A stretch of DNA of 64,000 bases, from positions 62,001-126,000 of the forward strand of contig JAWDKM010000006.1 of the NCBI GenBank assembly GCA_032464575.1. Reading direction: 5' to 3'. Below are positions 33,493 through 42,489 of the stretch, piece after piece. The translations under genes were made by a program, and so were the position numbers. Source of the stretch: Pontivivens sp032464575. Its GTDB lineage: Bacteria > Pseudomonadota > Alphaproteobacteria > Rhodobacterales > Rhodobacteraceae. Positions within the stretch are counted from its first letter, which is position 1; each line of letters begins with the position of its first letter. The notes beneath the pieces were generated by a model, which saw only the letters and a program-made list of their open reading frames with translations, had not been told where the DNA came from and did no database searches.

Positions 33493-34652
33493 TGCGCAGG
33501 ATCGCGGTTTTCACGGGCACCAGGGCGGAGTACGGACTGCTCCACTGGTTGATGCGGGACATCGAGGCGGATCCGGAGCTTCATCTACAAGTCATCGTCT
33601 CCGGTATGCATCTCTCACCTGAATTCGGCCTGACCTGGCGGGAGGTTTCCGACGATGGTTTCCGGATTGATGCCAAGATCGAGATGTTGTTGTCATCCGA
33701 TACGCCTCTGGGTGTCGCAAAGTCGATGGGGATCGGTGTATTGGGCTTCGCCGACGCTCTCGAGAGATTGCGACCGGACGTTCTCGTGGTTCTGGGTGAC
33801 CGTTTTGAGGCGCTCGCCGTTGTTCAAACGGCTCTTTTGCTGCGTATCCCGGTCGCACACATCCATGGTGGAGAGGTAACCGAAGGCGCTTATGACGACG
33901 CGATCCGACATGCGATCACGAAGATGGCGAGCCTTCATTTTGTCGCGGCCCAGCCATATGCCAGGCGTGTCATCCAGATGGGTACACCGCCCGAGCGGGT
34001 CTTCAACGTTGGCGCGGTCGGCTTGGATCATGTGATGCGGGGCAAGACGATCGATCTTTCTGCAATTGCCTTCGATCTGGAGTTCGATCTGCAGCAGCCG
34101 TTTCTGCTGATGACGTACCACCCCGTAACTGCATATGACGAGGATCCGTTCGACACGACGAGCGCAATTCTCGAGGCCATCGATAGGTTTCCCGACCATC
34201 AGGCGATCATTACGCTTCCCAATGCGGACGATGGCGGTCGGGTGATTGGCGCCTTGCTGTCCGAATATGCCGCCACACGGCCGGACCGCGTCCTTCTGGT
34301 TCCCTCGCTGGGGTTTCGTCGCTACAAGGCGGCCATGACACATGCATCCGTCGTAGTCGGAAACTCCTCCAGCGGCATCATCGAAGCGCCTACTTTTGGC
34401 GTGCCGACGGTAAATGTCGGCGCCCGACAGCGCGGGCGTTTGGCCGGGCCCTCCGTCCTGCACTGCTCTCCGGATACGGATGCTATCGTCGCTGCCGTGA
34501 CGCAGGCTCTGTCGCCCGAAGGACAGGCCGTCGCGAAGGCGCGGGTCAATCCCTACGGCCGAGGTGACGCGAGTGCCGAGATATTGCGGATCTTGAAGGC
34601 TGCCGTTGGCCCGTTCCCGCAGAAGTTCTACGACTTGGAGTCCGATGCGTGA
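33492..34652 (+). CDS. legG: Hydrolysing NDP-sugar 2-epimerase, LegG/NeuC-like
   Basis: 386 residues from the ATG at 33492, which shares one base with the legC stop. The NeuC-type signature is clear: FTGTRAEYGLLHWLM, VVLGDRFEALAV, HIHGGEVTEGAYDDAIRHAITKMASLHF and GNSSSGIIEAPTFGVPTVNVG. The enzyme releases the NDP and inverts C2 to give 2,4-diacetamido-2,4,6-trideoxy-mannose in this pathway. A longer frame from 33411 lies inside legC. Confidence 0.9.
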   Translation: MRRIAVFTGTRAEYGLLHWLMRDIEADPELHLQVIVSGMHLSPEFGLTWREVSDDGFRIDAKIEMLLSSDTPLGVAKSMGIGVLGFADALERLRPDVLVVLGDRFEALAVVQTALLLRIPVAHIHGGEVTEGAYDDAIRHAITKMASLHFVAAQPYARRVIQMGTPPERVFNVGAVGLDHVMRGKTIDLSAIAFDLEFDLQQPFLLMTYHPVTAYDEDPFDTTSAILEAIDRFPDHQAIITLPNADDGGRVIGALLSEYAATRPDRVLLVPSLGFRRYKAAMTHASVVVGNSSSGIIEAPTFGVPTVNVGARQRGRLAGPSVLHCSPDTDAIVAAVTQALSPEGQAVAKARVNPYGRGDASAEILRILKAAVGPFPQKFYDLESDA

Positions 34653-35737
34653 TCCACTCCGACACGAAACATACGCTGGTCATCGCCGAGGCAGGTGTAA
34701 ATCACAACGGCAGGCTCGATCTTGCGTTTGACCTCATCGACGCCGCCGCCTCGGCAGGTGCCGACGCCGTGAAGTTCCAGACCTTCGATGCCAAGCGGCT
34801 GGTCGGAGCGTCCGCTCCTAAGGCTGCGTATCAGAAGGACAATGCGCCAGACAGCGAAACCCAGCTCGAAATGCTGATGCGTTTGGAGTTGCCGCTCGAA
34901 TGGCATCAGCAGTTGAAGGCGCGAGCCGAAGATCGCGGTATCTCGTTCATCTCGACAGCCTTCGATGATACGAGCCTAGAATTCCTCATCGACCTTGGAG
35001 TTCCATTTCTCAAGATCCCATCTGGCGACTTGATAAATGGGCCGCTGTTGTGGAAATCGGCACATACCGGCAAACCCCTCGTCGTTTCGACGGGAATGGC
35101 GACGTTGTCAGATGTCGAACTCGGCCTCGCAGTCATCGCGCATGCGCTCTCGGCCGAGCGAGAGCCGGCGTCCTTGTCGGAGGTTTGGCGGGCTTGGAGC
35201 GATGCCAGCCGACGCGAAGTTCTGCAACGGCACGTGACCTTGCTGCATTGCACATCACAATATCCGACCCCGATCGCTGAAGCCGACATTCGCGCAATGG
35301 ATACTCTGCGAAAGGCGTTCATGCTCGATGTCGGCTACTCGGACCATACAGAGGGCACTCTTATGCCTCTTGTGGCGGTCGCGCGGGGTGCACGGGTTAT
35401 CGAGAAGCACTTCACCATTGATCGGAACCTCCCGGGTCCCGACCATTCGGCCTCGCTGGAGCCGAATGAGCTGGAAGCGATGGTGCGGGATATTCGGTCG
35501 GTCGAACTGGGCCTTGGTCAGGCACTCAAGGCGCCTCGACCCAATGAATGGGACACACAGCAGGCGGCGCGCCAACAGGTGGCGGCCGCACGGGATCTGC
35601 CGGGCGGACACCTTCTCACCAGAGAGGACTTGACCACCGCACGTCTTGGAAGCGGCCGGCCGCCGGTCGAGCTGTGGGATCTCGTAGGACGGCGAACGAT
35701 CCGAGCATATCAAGCCGGCGAAGCCGTTTTCGACTGA
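34649..35737 (+). CDS. legI: N,N'-diacetyllegionaminic acid synthase, LegI-like (NeuB family)
   Basis: 362 residues from a GTG at 34649 (GTGA overlap with legG). NeuB features are seen: VIAEAGVNHNGRLDLA, GADAVKFQTFDAKRLV, FLKIPSGDLINGPLL, LDVGYSDHTEGTLMPLVAVARGARVIEKHFTIDRNLPGPDH, and a C-terminal antifreeze-like SAF domain (RDLPGGHLLTREDLTTARLGSG). It condenses phosphoenolpyruvate with the trideoxy-mannose. LegI rather than sialic-acid NeuB is inferred from the legB and legC neighbours. Confidence 0.9.
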   Translation: MIHSDTKHTLVIAEAGVNHNGRLDLAFDLIDAAASAGADAVKFQTFDAKRLVGASAPKAAYQKDNAPDSETQLEMLMRLELPLEWHQQLKARAEDRGISFISTAFDDTSLEFLIDLGVPFLKIPSGDLINGPLLWKSAHTGKPLVVSTGMATLSDVELGLAVIAHALSAEREPASLSEVWRAWSDASRREVLQRHVTLLHCTSQYPTPIAEADIRAMDTLRKAFMLDVGYSDHTEGTLMPLVAVARGARVIEKHFTIDRNLPGPDHSASLEPNELEAMVRDIRSVELGLGQALKAPRPNEWDTQQAARQQVAAARDLPGGHLLTREDLTTARLGSGRPPVELWDLVGRRTIRAYQAGEAVFD

Positions 35738-36372
35738 TGGACAAGTCGTTTGTTCTACTGGGCACCGGGGGGCACGCAAAGGTCGTACTTGCGCTCGCGA
35801 AAGCGCTCGATTTCTCCGTGGTTGGTGTTTGCGATCCCGGTGCCGGTGGGCACTGGGAGGGGTGCGAGGTACTCGGAGATGACAGCGTGCTCGCATCAGT
35901 GGATCCGAACTCCATCTCGCTGTTGAACGGTGTCGGCAAGATGCCTGATCGGCGAACCCGCGAGAACCTCCAGACACGTTGGGAGGCGCGAGGTTTCGAT
36001 TTTGTAACCTGCGTACATCCCCACGCGTGGGTCGCCGCTGACGCCAAGCTTGGTCCTGGCGCACAGATCATGGCAGGGGCTGTCGTGCAGCCCGGCTGTG
36101 ACATCGGGGCCGGTACGATCGTCAACACGAGCGCTGCTGTGGATCACGATTGCACGATTGGCGCTCACGCTCACGTGTGCCCGGGCGTTACACTGTGCGG
36201 CGACGTCACAGTCGGCGACAGCGCATTCGTGGGTGCTGGCGCCACGGTCATCAATAATCGCTCCATAGGAAAGGGCGCGTTCGTTGCGGCCGGCGCCGTT
36301 GTGACGACGGACGTCGAGGCTGATATGCGCTATTTCGGTCCATCCGACCGGATGAGGGGAGAGCTGGCGTGA
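35737..36372 (+). CDS. legH: NeuD/PglD-type acetyltransferase, probable LegH
   Basis: 211 residues from the ATG at 35737, sharing one base with the legI stop. An N-terminal PglD nucleotide-like fold (FVLLGTGGHAKVVLALAKAL) is followed by hexapeptide repeats (AADAKLGPGAQIMAGAVVQPG, then VNTSAAVDHDCTIG with the catalytic histidine). It should acetylate the 4-amino group made by LegC. A NeuD-like O-acetyltransferase is the alternative; the pathway needs an N-acetyltransferase and no other is present in this set. Confidence 0.82.
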   Translation: MDKSFVLLGTGGHAKVVLALAKALDFSVVGVCDPGAGGHWEGCEVLGDDSVLASVDPNSISLLNGVGKMPDRRTRENLQTRWEARGFDFVTCVHPHAWVAADAKLGPGAQIMAGAVVQPGCDIGAGTIVNTSAAVDHDCTIGAHAHVCPGVTLCGDVTVGDSAFVGAGATVINNRSIGKGAFVAAGAVVTTDVEADMRYFGPSDRMRGELA

Positions 36373-37427
36373 TGAAGTCCTACGATGTCGACTGGACCGA
36401 GGTGCTGGTGAGACCTGACGCAAGCTTGCGCGACGTCGTTGCGGTGCTCGATCGAACGGGCTTGCGCATTGTTCTTGTGCACGGTCCGGAACGTCAGCTT
36501 CTTGGAACGATAACCGACGGCGATCTGCGGCGGGCCCTCTTGAGGGGCGATGACATGTCGACAAGCGCATCGGATATCATGTTCACAAGTCCGGTCGTCG
36601 TGGATGAAGGCATGACGTCCGAAGATGTGCTGAGCCTCATGAGGATCAACAAGCTGCACCAACTGCCGGTCGTGGATGCCGAGAAACGTTTGATCGGCCT
36701 TCACATCTGGGATGATATCCTCGCGCCGTCGGTGCGCGACAACACCGTCGTGATCATGGCTGGCGGGTTCGGCACGCGGATGGGATCGCATACGAGGAAT
36801 TGCCCGAAGCCCATGTTGAAGGTGCATGGGAAGCCCATGCTGGAACACATCATCGTCCGGGCCGCGGCGGAGGGTTTTCGCAACTTGGTGATCTCGCTGT
36901 TCTACCTGCCCGACGTGATCCGCGACTACTTCGGGAACGGGTCGAAGTGGAACGTTCGCATCGCCTACGTCGAGGAGGAAGCGCCGTTGGGCACCGCCGG
37001 CGCGCTATCCCTCCTCGATCCGAAGCCCACGCTTCCCTTCATCGTCACGAATGGAGATGTGCTCAGTGATGTACGCCTCAATGACATGCTCGCCTTTCAC
37101 AAGATGCACGAGGCTGCGGCGACGATGGCGGTTCGCCAGCACGAGTGGCAGCACCCGTTCGGAGTTGTCAAAACGCAAGGCATCAGGATCAAGGGCTTCG
37201 AGGAAAAGCCCGTCTATCGAACACATGTGAATGCCGGTATCTATGTCCTCGAGCCCGCAGCCCTGTCGTACCTCGCCGAAGGGACAGCATGTGATATGCC
37301 TGCACTGTTCGACCGGCTCCAAGACGCGAACCTCGCAACGATCGCCTACCCGATGCATGAAGTCTGGATGGATGTCGGGCGGCCTGAGGATCTCGTAGCC
37401 GCGCACACGGAGATCGAGGCGCCTTGA
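36372..37427 (+). CDS. ptmE: CBS-domain nucleotidyltransferase, PtmE-like
   Basis: About 351 residues. Two CBS motifs occupy residues 1-115 (IVLVHGPERQLLGTITDGDLRRALL; HQLPVVDAEKRLIGLHIWDD), then a sugar-phosphate nucleotidyltransferase core (VIMAGGFGTRMGSHTRNCPKPMLKV; GTAGALSLL; ITNGDVLS in variant VTNGDVLSD; MDVGRPEDLV). This domain order matches PtmE, the GlcN-1-P guanylyltransferase of the Campylobacter legionaminic acid route. A GTG at 36369 is an alternative start. It overlaps legH and legF. Confidence 0.85.
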   Translation: MKSYDVDWTEVLVRPDASLRDVVAVLDRTGLRIVLVHGPERQLLGTITDGDLRRALLRGDDMSTSASDIMFTSPVVVDEGMTSEDVLSLMRINKLHQLPVVDAEKRLIGLHIWDDILAPSVRDNTVVIMAGGFGTRMGSHTRNCPKPMLKVHGKPMLEHIIVRAAAEGFRNLVISLFYLPDVIRDYFGNGSKWNVRIAYVEEEAPLGTAGALSLLDPKPTLPFIVTNGDVLSDVRLNDMLAFHKMHEAAATMAVRQHEWQHPFGVVKTQGIRIKGFEEKPVYRTHVNAGIYVLEPAALSYLAEGTACDMPALFDRLQDANLATIAYPMHEVWMDVGRPEDLVAAHTEIEAP

Positions 37428-38173
37428 AGACGGACGACTCTTTCCGATCGGCAAAGCCACAGCAAGGACAAAATGAGTGTTCGGTCCTCGCCGTCATTCC
37501 CGCACGCGGGGGGTCCAAGGGACTCCCCCGCAAGAACGTTCTCGATCTGGCTGGGCGCCCATTGATTTCGTGGACGATCGAGGCGGCTCTGAAGTCATCG
37601 CATATCGATCGCGCGATCGTCAGCACTGATGACGATGAGATAATGGCGATTGCAAGTAAGGCTGGTGCCGAAATTCCCTTTAGAAGGCCGGATGACTTGT
37701 CGTCGGATACTGCTGCATCGGTCGATGTCGTGCTTCACGCGATCGATCAACTCGATCCCGGCTTTGACTATGTCGCCCTTCTGCAGCCCACATCTCCGCT
37801 TCGCACCGCGGCACACATCGATTTAGCCTTCGACTTGATGTACCGCCGCAAAGCGCAGTCCTGTGTGTCGCTCTGCGAGGCGGAGACCTCACCTTATCTC
37901 ATGGTTCGTTTTTTCGACGACGATGCGATCGCTCCAGTGGTCGATCCGCCAGGATCCAACCTTCGACGCCAGGACCTTCCGCCTGCCTACGAAATTAATG
38001 GGGCGATCTACATCACGACGCCTGACATTCTGCGAACTGAGCGGGCCTTTGTCGTTGAGGGAACCGTAGGATCGGTCATGCCGCGAGCTCTCTCGATCGA
38101 CATCGATACTGCTTCCGACCTTGAGGCGGTACGTAGGCATTTGAGCGGCTCCAGCGTGCAATCATCTGATTGA
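37424..38173 (+). CDS. legF: CMP-legionaminic acid synthase, LegF/NeuA-like
   Basis: 249 residues with a TTG start (37424) that overlaps the ptmE stop (TTGA). The CMP-NeuNAc synthetase motif is AVIPARGGSKGLPRKNVLDLAGRPLI in outline, followed by QPTSPLRTAAHID and the metal-site end ALSIDIDTASDLE. It activates the nonulosonic acid with CTP. The first 20 residues are not conserved; no in-frame ATG is nearby, so TTG is the best start. It is last in the plus-strand half of the island; 38 bases separate it from the convergent glycosyltransferase. Confidence 0.88.
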   Translation: MKTDDSFRSAKPQQGQNECSVLAVIPARGGSKGLPRKNVLDLAGRPLISWTIEAALKSSHIDRAIVSTDDDEIMAIASKAGAEIPFRRPDDLSSDTAASVDVVLHAIDQLDPGFDYVALLQPTSPLRTAAHIDLAFDLMYRRKAQSCVSLCEAETSPYLMVRFFDDDAIAPVVDPPGSNLRRQDLPPAYEINGAIYITTPDILRTERAFVVEGTVGSVMPRALSIDIDTASDLEAVRRHLSGSSVQSSD

Positions 38174-38211
38174 TGTGCAAACCACTTCGCACGCTGGCGC
38201 CGACCGTTGGT

Positions 38212-39450
38212 TCACTCCGTGCGCGCCGAAACGCGCTTGATGCCTGCCACGATTTGAGCCGCTGCAGCGCCGGGGCGGAAGAGGTTCTGGGCAAGCTGTC
38301 TGCAGCCCGCCTTCCGAGCCTCCGTAAGTTCCGGCGTGTTGAGCAGGTCCTCTGCGGCAGCCACTAGCATGCTGAGTTCGGCGCTCTCCACGATTGCCCC
38401 TACGCCGTATTCTTCCATCATCGCCGTCATGTCGTTACCGGGATTGACGGCGGCCAAAACCGGCAATTCATGCACGACGTAAGACACGAACTTTCCAGGA
38501 ATGTTATGGCTCTCGTGATCGGGGTGAAGTGATACGATGCCGAAGTCGCATTGAGCATACAGTCCTGTTATCTCGCTCGATGGGATTTCGTCGAAGATCT
38601 CTACGTTCTCCAGTCGGCGATCGCGAACGCGTTTCGCAATATCGGCAAACTTGCTGCCTCTACCAACAAAAACGAAACCGACATCCTCTCGGTCGAGCAG
38701 CGCCTGCGCGAGGTCGACGAGAAGCTCCATGTTTTGCGCAACGCCGATGTTCCCCGCATAGACGAAAAGCTTGCGTCCGGCCAAACGGGATGCGCTCAGA
38801 TCGATGCTGCACTTGGGATCCGGCACTGGAGCGGCGTGCCAGTTGTGGAGCACCTCGACGTCTCGGCGGTCTTTAGCCATCCAGCTCGACATACGCTGCA
38901 GATTGCCTGGGGACTGCACGGCGATCACGTCTGCAGTCCGATACTGATACCGCTCGACCAGTTTTAAGAACCAATAGGCGGGGTTGTGTCGCGACATCAA
39001 GCCGATGTCGACCGCCCAGTCCGGAAACAGATCACGTAAGATCAAGTACGCAGGTCGACCATATAATGTCTTCAGATAGCGTGCGAAAATACCGTGAAAA
39101 ATCGACGGAGAATACCAGATTATGCCATCCAGATGCTCGCTTGTTCTTATGTCGGCCCACCGTCGCCGCATCGCAAAGGGCATCATCATCTCGTAGAAAA
39201 TGCGGCGGAGATAGCCGTCTCCAGTGCGGACCCTTACTCCAAGCCTGATAACTAGCGAGCTGTCGTTACGCTCATAAACGACCTTCGCGCCGTGTTCGGA
39301 AGACGGAACAATTACGACCGGGTCGTGGCCTTCGGCTTTCAGTGCTTCGGCGAGCGTCGCCAGCTGGACGGCTGCAGACGTATTGAGCGGGGCGTAGCTT
39401 TCCGTGATGATCCCGAGACGCAGCGCTGCGCCTTTGCTGTCACGTGTCAT
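38212..39450 (-). CDS. wbuB: GT-B glycosyltransferase, WbuB-like
   Basis: 412 residues. GT4-type features are seen: IITESYAPLNTSAAVQLATLAEAL, FVYAGNIGVAQNMELLVDLAQAL, FVGRGSKFADIAKRV and VSLHPDHESHNIPGKFVSYVVHELPVLAAV with the EX7E-like region altered. It is similar in style to WbuB, the proposed 2,6-dideoxy-hexosamine (L-FucNAc-type) transferase usually found behind fnlABC. Its start overlaps the fnlC stop (ATGA), which supports transfer of the sugar made by the neighbouring genes. Confidence 0.78.
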   Translation of the reverse strand: MTRDSKGAALRLGIITESYAPLNTSAAVQLATLAEALKAEGHDPVVIVPSSEHGAKVVYERNDSSLVIRLGVRVRTGDGYLRRIFYEMMMPFAMRRRWADIRTSEHLDGIIWYSPSIFHGIFARYLKTLYGRPAYLILRDLFPDWAVDIGLMSRHNPAYWFLKLVERYQYRTADVIAVQSPGNLQRMSSWMAKDRRDVEVLHNWHAAPVPDPKCSIDLSASRLAGRKLFVYAGNIGVAQNMELLVDLAQALLDREDVGFVFVGRGSKFADIAKRVRDRRLENVEIFDEIPSSEITGLYAQCDFGIVSLHPDHESHNIPGKFVSYVVHELPVLAAVNPGNDMTAMMEEYGVGAIVESAELSMLVAAAEDLLNTPELTEARKAGCRQLAQNLFRPGAAAAQIVAGIKRVSARTE

Positions 39451-40577
39451 GACAGCGGTTTTCGCCAGACCTCGCGATCGACGAAGCCGGTGTAGCTCTG
39501 GATAATTCGGAGCACCTTGTCGGAGACGTTGTCTACCTGGTAGTCCGCGACCTCGTGCAACAGACGCTTCTCGCCGCGAGGTTGATCCGCGAGGATCGCC
39601 AAACCCTCGCGCACTCGTGCCTGATCGAGGCCCACCATCATGACGGCCCCCTCCAAGAAGCCCTCCGGTCGCTCGTGGACCTCGCGAAGGTTGAGCGCGG
39701 GAAAGTTCAGGATCGACGCTTCTTCGGTGATGCTGCCGCTATCCGACAGGACGCAGCGCGCATTCACCTGTAGACTGACATAGTCGAAGAAACCAAACGG
39801 CTCGAGAAACCGTACATCAGGTGCAACTGCAACATCCATCGCGGCAAGTCTTTTCCGTGTCCGGGGGTGTGTGGAAACAATCACGGGCAGACGATACTCT
39901 GCTGCCAGCATATTGAAGATCTTCAAGATCTTCTCCAGTCGCGCCGGATCATCTACATTTTCTTCGCGATGCGCCGAAACGACGAAATAGCGATCCTGTT
40001 CCAGGCCGAGAGTCGAGCATGGCGTTGCTGCTTCGATATCGTTGGCGTAATAGTGCAGAACCTCGTGCATCGGGCTGCCGGTTTTGATAACGCGGTCCGG
40101 TGGAAAGCCTTCACGGAGCAAGTATTCACGCGCTATTTCGCTATAGGTCAGATTGATGTCTGCAACGTGGTCCACGATCCGCCGGTTTATCTCTTCAGGT
40201 ACTCGAAAGTCAAAACACCGGTTGCCAGCTTCCATATGAAATACGGGGACCTGACGACGTTTGGCCGAGATTGCCGCTAGGCACGAATTGGTATCGCCTA
40301 GCAAGAGCACGGCATCGGGCCGGTGATCCACGATTGCCTGATCCACACGCGCGATGATTTGGCCTATCGTCGCGGCCGCGCTTTCTGCCGCAGCATTCAG
40401 GAAGACGTCAGGACGCCGGATTCGAAGGTCTTCGAAGAAGACCTGATTGAGGCTATAGTCGTAATTTTGCCCAGTGTGTACCAGAGTATGTTTGCAATAC
40501 CGATCCAGACGATCAATCACGCGTGAAAGTCGAATGATTTCTGGCCGAGTTCCGACCACAGTCATGACGCTAAGCAT
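39447..40577 (-). CDS. fnlC: UDP-HexNAc 2-epimerase, FnlC/WbjD-like
   Basis: 376 residues. WecB-family motifs are present (VMTVVGTRPEIIRLSRVI, LVHTGQNYDYSLNQVFFEDL, LLLGDTNSCLAAI, FHMEAGNRCFDFRVPEEINRRIVDHVADI, SDSGSITEEASILNFPALNLRE). The HMEAGNRCFDFRVPEE variant is characteristic of the L-FucNAc/L-QuiNAc branch rather than general WecB. It performs the last C2 epimerisation to the activated L-sugar. Its start overlaps the fnlA stop by eight bases. Confidence 0.87.
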   Translation of the reverse strand: MLSVMTVVGTRPEIIRLSRVIDRLDRYCKHTLVHTGQNYDYSLNQVFFEDLRIRRPDVFLNAAAESAAATIGQIIARVDQAIVDHRPDAVLLLGDTNSCLAAISAKRRQVPVFHMEAGNRCFDFRVPEEINRRIVDHVADINLTYSEIAREYLLREGFPPDRVIKTGSPMHEVLHYYANDIEAATPCSTLGLEQDRYFVVSAHREENVDDPARLEKILKIFNMLAAEYRLPVIVSTHPRTRKRLAAMDVAVAPDVRFLEPFGFFDYVSLQVNARCVLSDSGSITEEASILNFPALNLREVHERPEGFLEGAVMMVGLDQARVREGLAILADQPRGEKRLLHEVADYQVDNVSDKVLRIIQSYTGFVDREVWRKPLS

Positions 40578-41592
40578 TAAGGCGTTCTTTCACAAACGGT
40601 AAGCTGCGCAGAAGCTCCTCAACACCTGCAACATCAAGGCGTTTGGTATTGTGTGATGTGTAATCGTCAAATTCTGAAACGTTTTCCTCGCCATCCACGA
40701 AATATTTTGCGTAATTTAGATCGCGAGCATCGATCGGAATGCGGTAGTAGCGTTCGGTCTCCACCGCCTTCGCCATCTCATCGCGGGACAACAGGGTCTC
40801 GAACAGTTTCTCTCCATGCCTGGTCCCGATCACGCGGACACCGACATCGCTATCGAAGACATTCTGGAGTGCCGTGGCAAGGTGCTGGACCGTGGATGCA
40901 GGCGCTTTCTGCACGAAGATGTCACCCTGCTGCGCGTGCTCGAATGCGTGCAGGACGAGGTCCACGGAGTCATCCAGCGACATCAGGAACCGCGTCATCT
41001 TAGGGTCGGTGACAGTCATGGGCTGGCCGGATCTGATCTGCTCCACGAAAAGCGGAATGACGGACCCGCGCGATGCCATGACGTTACCGTAGCGGGTCGC
41101 GCAGAACACGGTGCCGTCTCCGGTGGACATGCGTGCTTGAGCGATCATGAGCTTTTCCATCATGGCCTTGGATATGCCCATGGCATTGATCGGATAGACT
41201 GCCTTGTCCGTACTGAGAACCACGACACGCCTTACATCCGCTGCCTTCGCGGCGCGCATGACGTTCTCGGCCCCCAGAACGTTCGTGCGGACTGCCTCCA
41301 TCGGGTAGAATTCGCAGGAGGGGACCTGCTTGAGAGCTGCTGCGTGGTAGACATAGTCGACACCCGACATCGCTTGGACGACGCTGTCGTAACTCCGGAC
41401 ATCTCCGATATAGAACTTAAGCCTGTCGCTGTTGAATGAGAGCCGCATGTCCTCCTGCTTTTTCTCATCGCGGGAGAATATACGAATCTCTTTGATTTCC
41501 GACGAAAGGAAACGCCTCAGTACGGCATTACCGAACGATCCGGTTCCCCCTGTGATCATCAAGGTCTTGTTTTCGAACAGGTCGTTTGACAA
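40570..41592 (-). CDS. fnlA: UDP-GlcNAc 4,6-dehydratase/5-epimerase, FnlA/WbjB-like
   Basis: About 340 residues if started at the TTG at 41592, which puts LFENKTLMITGGTGSFGNAV at the N-terminus as in the family and has a CGGGAG box upstream. Another TTG at 41646 would overlap the preceding gene by 49 bases. Motifs: GGTGSFGNAVLRRFL, VYHAAALKQVPSCEFYPMEAVRTNV, and the C-terminal GTRHGEKLFETLLSRDEM. It converts UDP-GlcNAc to a 4-keto-6-deoxy L-configured intermediate. Confidence 0.87.
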   Translation of the reverse strand: MSNDLFENKTLMITGGTGSFGNAVLRRFLSSEIKEIRIFSRDEKKQEDMRLSFNSDRLKFYIGDVRSYDSVVQAMSGVDYVYHAAALKQVPSCEFYPMEAVRTNVLGAENVMRAAKAADVRRVVVLSTDKAVYPINAMGISKAMMEKLMIAQARMSTGDGTVFCATRYGNVMASRGSVIPLFVEQIRSGQPMTVTDPKMTRFLMSLDDSVDLVLHAFEHAQQGDIFVQKAPASTVQHLATALQNVFDSDVGVRVIGTRHGEKLFETLLSRDEMAKAVETERYYRIPIDARDLNYAKYFVDGEENVSEFDDYTSHNTKRLDVAGVEELLRSLPFVKERLNA

Positions 41593-41597
41593 GGCTG

Positions 41598-42470
41598 TTA
41601 GTGCTCCCGTTGAAATGCGTGCATTTGCGATATGAGATCGGGCCAATCGGGCGGAATATACCCTGTCGCCGTCGAGAAGCGTGATCCGTTCAAAGAGCGA
41701 TCGATCCGCACGGACTCGTCTGGGGCGATCACAATATCCTTGCCGTAGATGCTTGCCACCAAATTTAGGAGATCGAACTTCGAGATCGGTTTCGCGGCAA
41801 GATGGTACAAGCCTGACAGTTCAGGTTTGGGCAGTACAAATTCATGTATCACGCGAGCCAACTCGACAGTCGGAACGCCGGAAAAGATGGCATTCTTGAA
41901 GCCCCTGATCTCTCCCACCTGCGACAGAAACCAGTTGACTAGGCCGTGTGCTCCACTCAGTTCATGGCCGATGATGGATGTCCGAAGCGTTATGGCGTTC
42001 GGTCCACGCACTTCACCAATATACTTCGATTGCCCATAGAGATCCGTGGCCGTCGGTACGTCATCTTCTACGTAGTTGCCGTCGCGACCGTCGAACACAC
42101 AGTCGGTGCTAACGTGTATCAGGCGTGCGCTCATCGCTGCGCAAAGTCGCGACAGACGATGCGGAAGCATTGCATTGATGGGTAGAACCGTCAGTGGATC
42201 GCCTGCGGTCTCATGCTGCTTGACCACGCCCACGCAATTGACCACGACATCGGGCTGAGTGCACGCAAGCGCGCCGATGAGGCTGTCTGGGTTGGTCACA
42301 TCGATATTTGCAATCAGTCGGTGTGGGGGGACGACCTGCAAGATGCGCGCAGCGGCTGTGCTGCGCACCGTCGCATGAACTTCGAAACCTGAGACCTCCG
42401 TCGAGAAAAAGCGCAGCAAGGCGCTGCCCAGCATCCCCGATGCACCAAGTATCATGATCTTTTGCGGCAT
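41598..42470 (-). CDS. RmlD-like 4-keto reductase of the L-hexosamine branch
   Basis: 290 residues. RmlD-type SDR motifs are present: ILGASGMLGSALLRFF, VVNCVGVVKQHE, LIHVSTDCVFDGRDGNYVEDD and YGQSKYIGEV. There is no C-terminal cupin as in CapF/WbjC-type reductases. In known systems an RmlD-like partner (WbvR) of an FnlA homologue gives a different L-sugar (L-RhaNAc, then L-QuiNAc) than a CapF-type partner (L-FucNAc). The product here is therefore inferred to be one of these UDP-2-acetamido-2,6-dideoxy-L-hexoses, with L-QuiNAc somewhat favoured. Confidence 0.8.
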   Translation of the reverse strand: MPQKIMILGASGMLGSALLRFFSTEVSGFEVHATVRSTAAARILQVVPPHRLIANIDVTNPDSLIGALACTQPDVVVNCVGVVKQHETAGDPLTVLPINAMLPHRLSRLCAAMSARLIHVSTDCVFDGRDGNYVEDDVPTATDLYGQSKYIGEVRGPNAITLRTSIIGHELSGAHGLVNWFLSQVGEIRGFKNAIFSGVPTVELARVIHEFVLPKPELSGLYHLAAKPISKFDLLNLVASIYGKDIVIAPDESVRIDRSLNGSRFSTATGYIPPDWPDLISQMHAFQREH

Positions 42471-42489
42471 GTTGTAGGTCTACTGGCTT

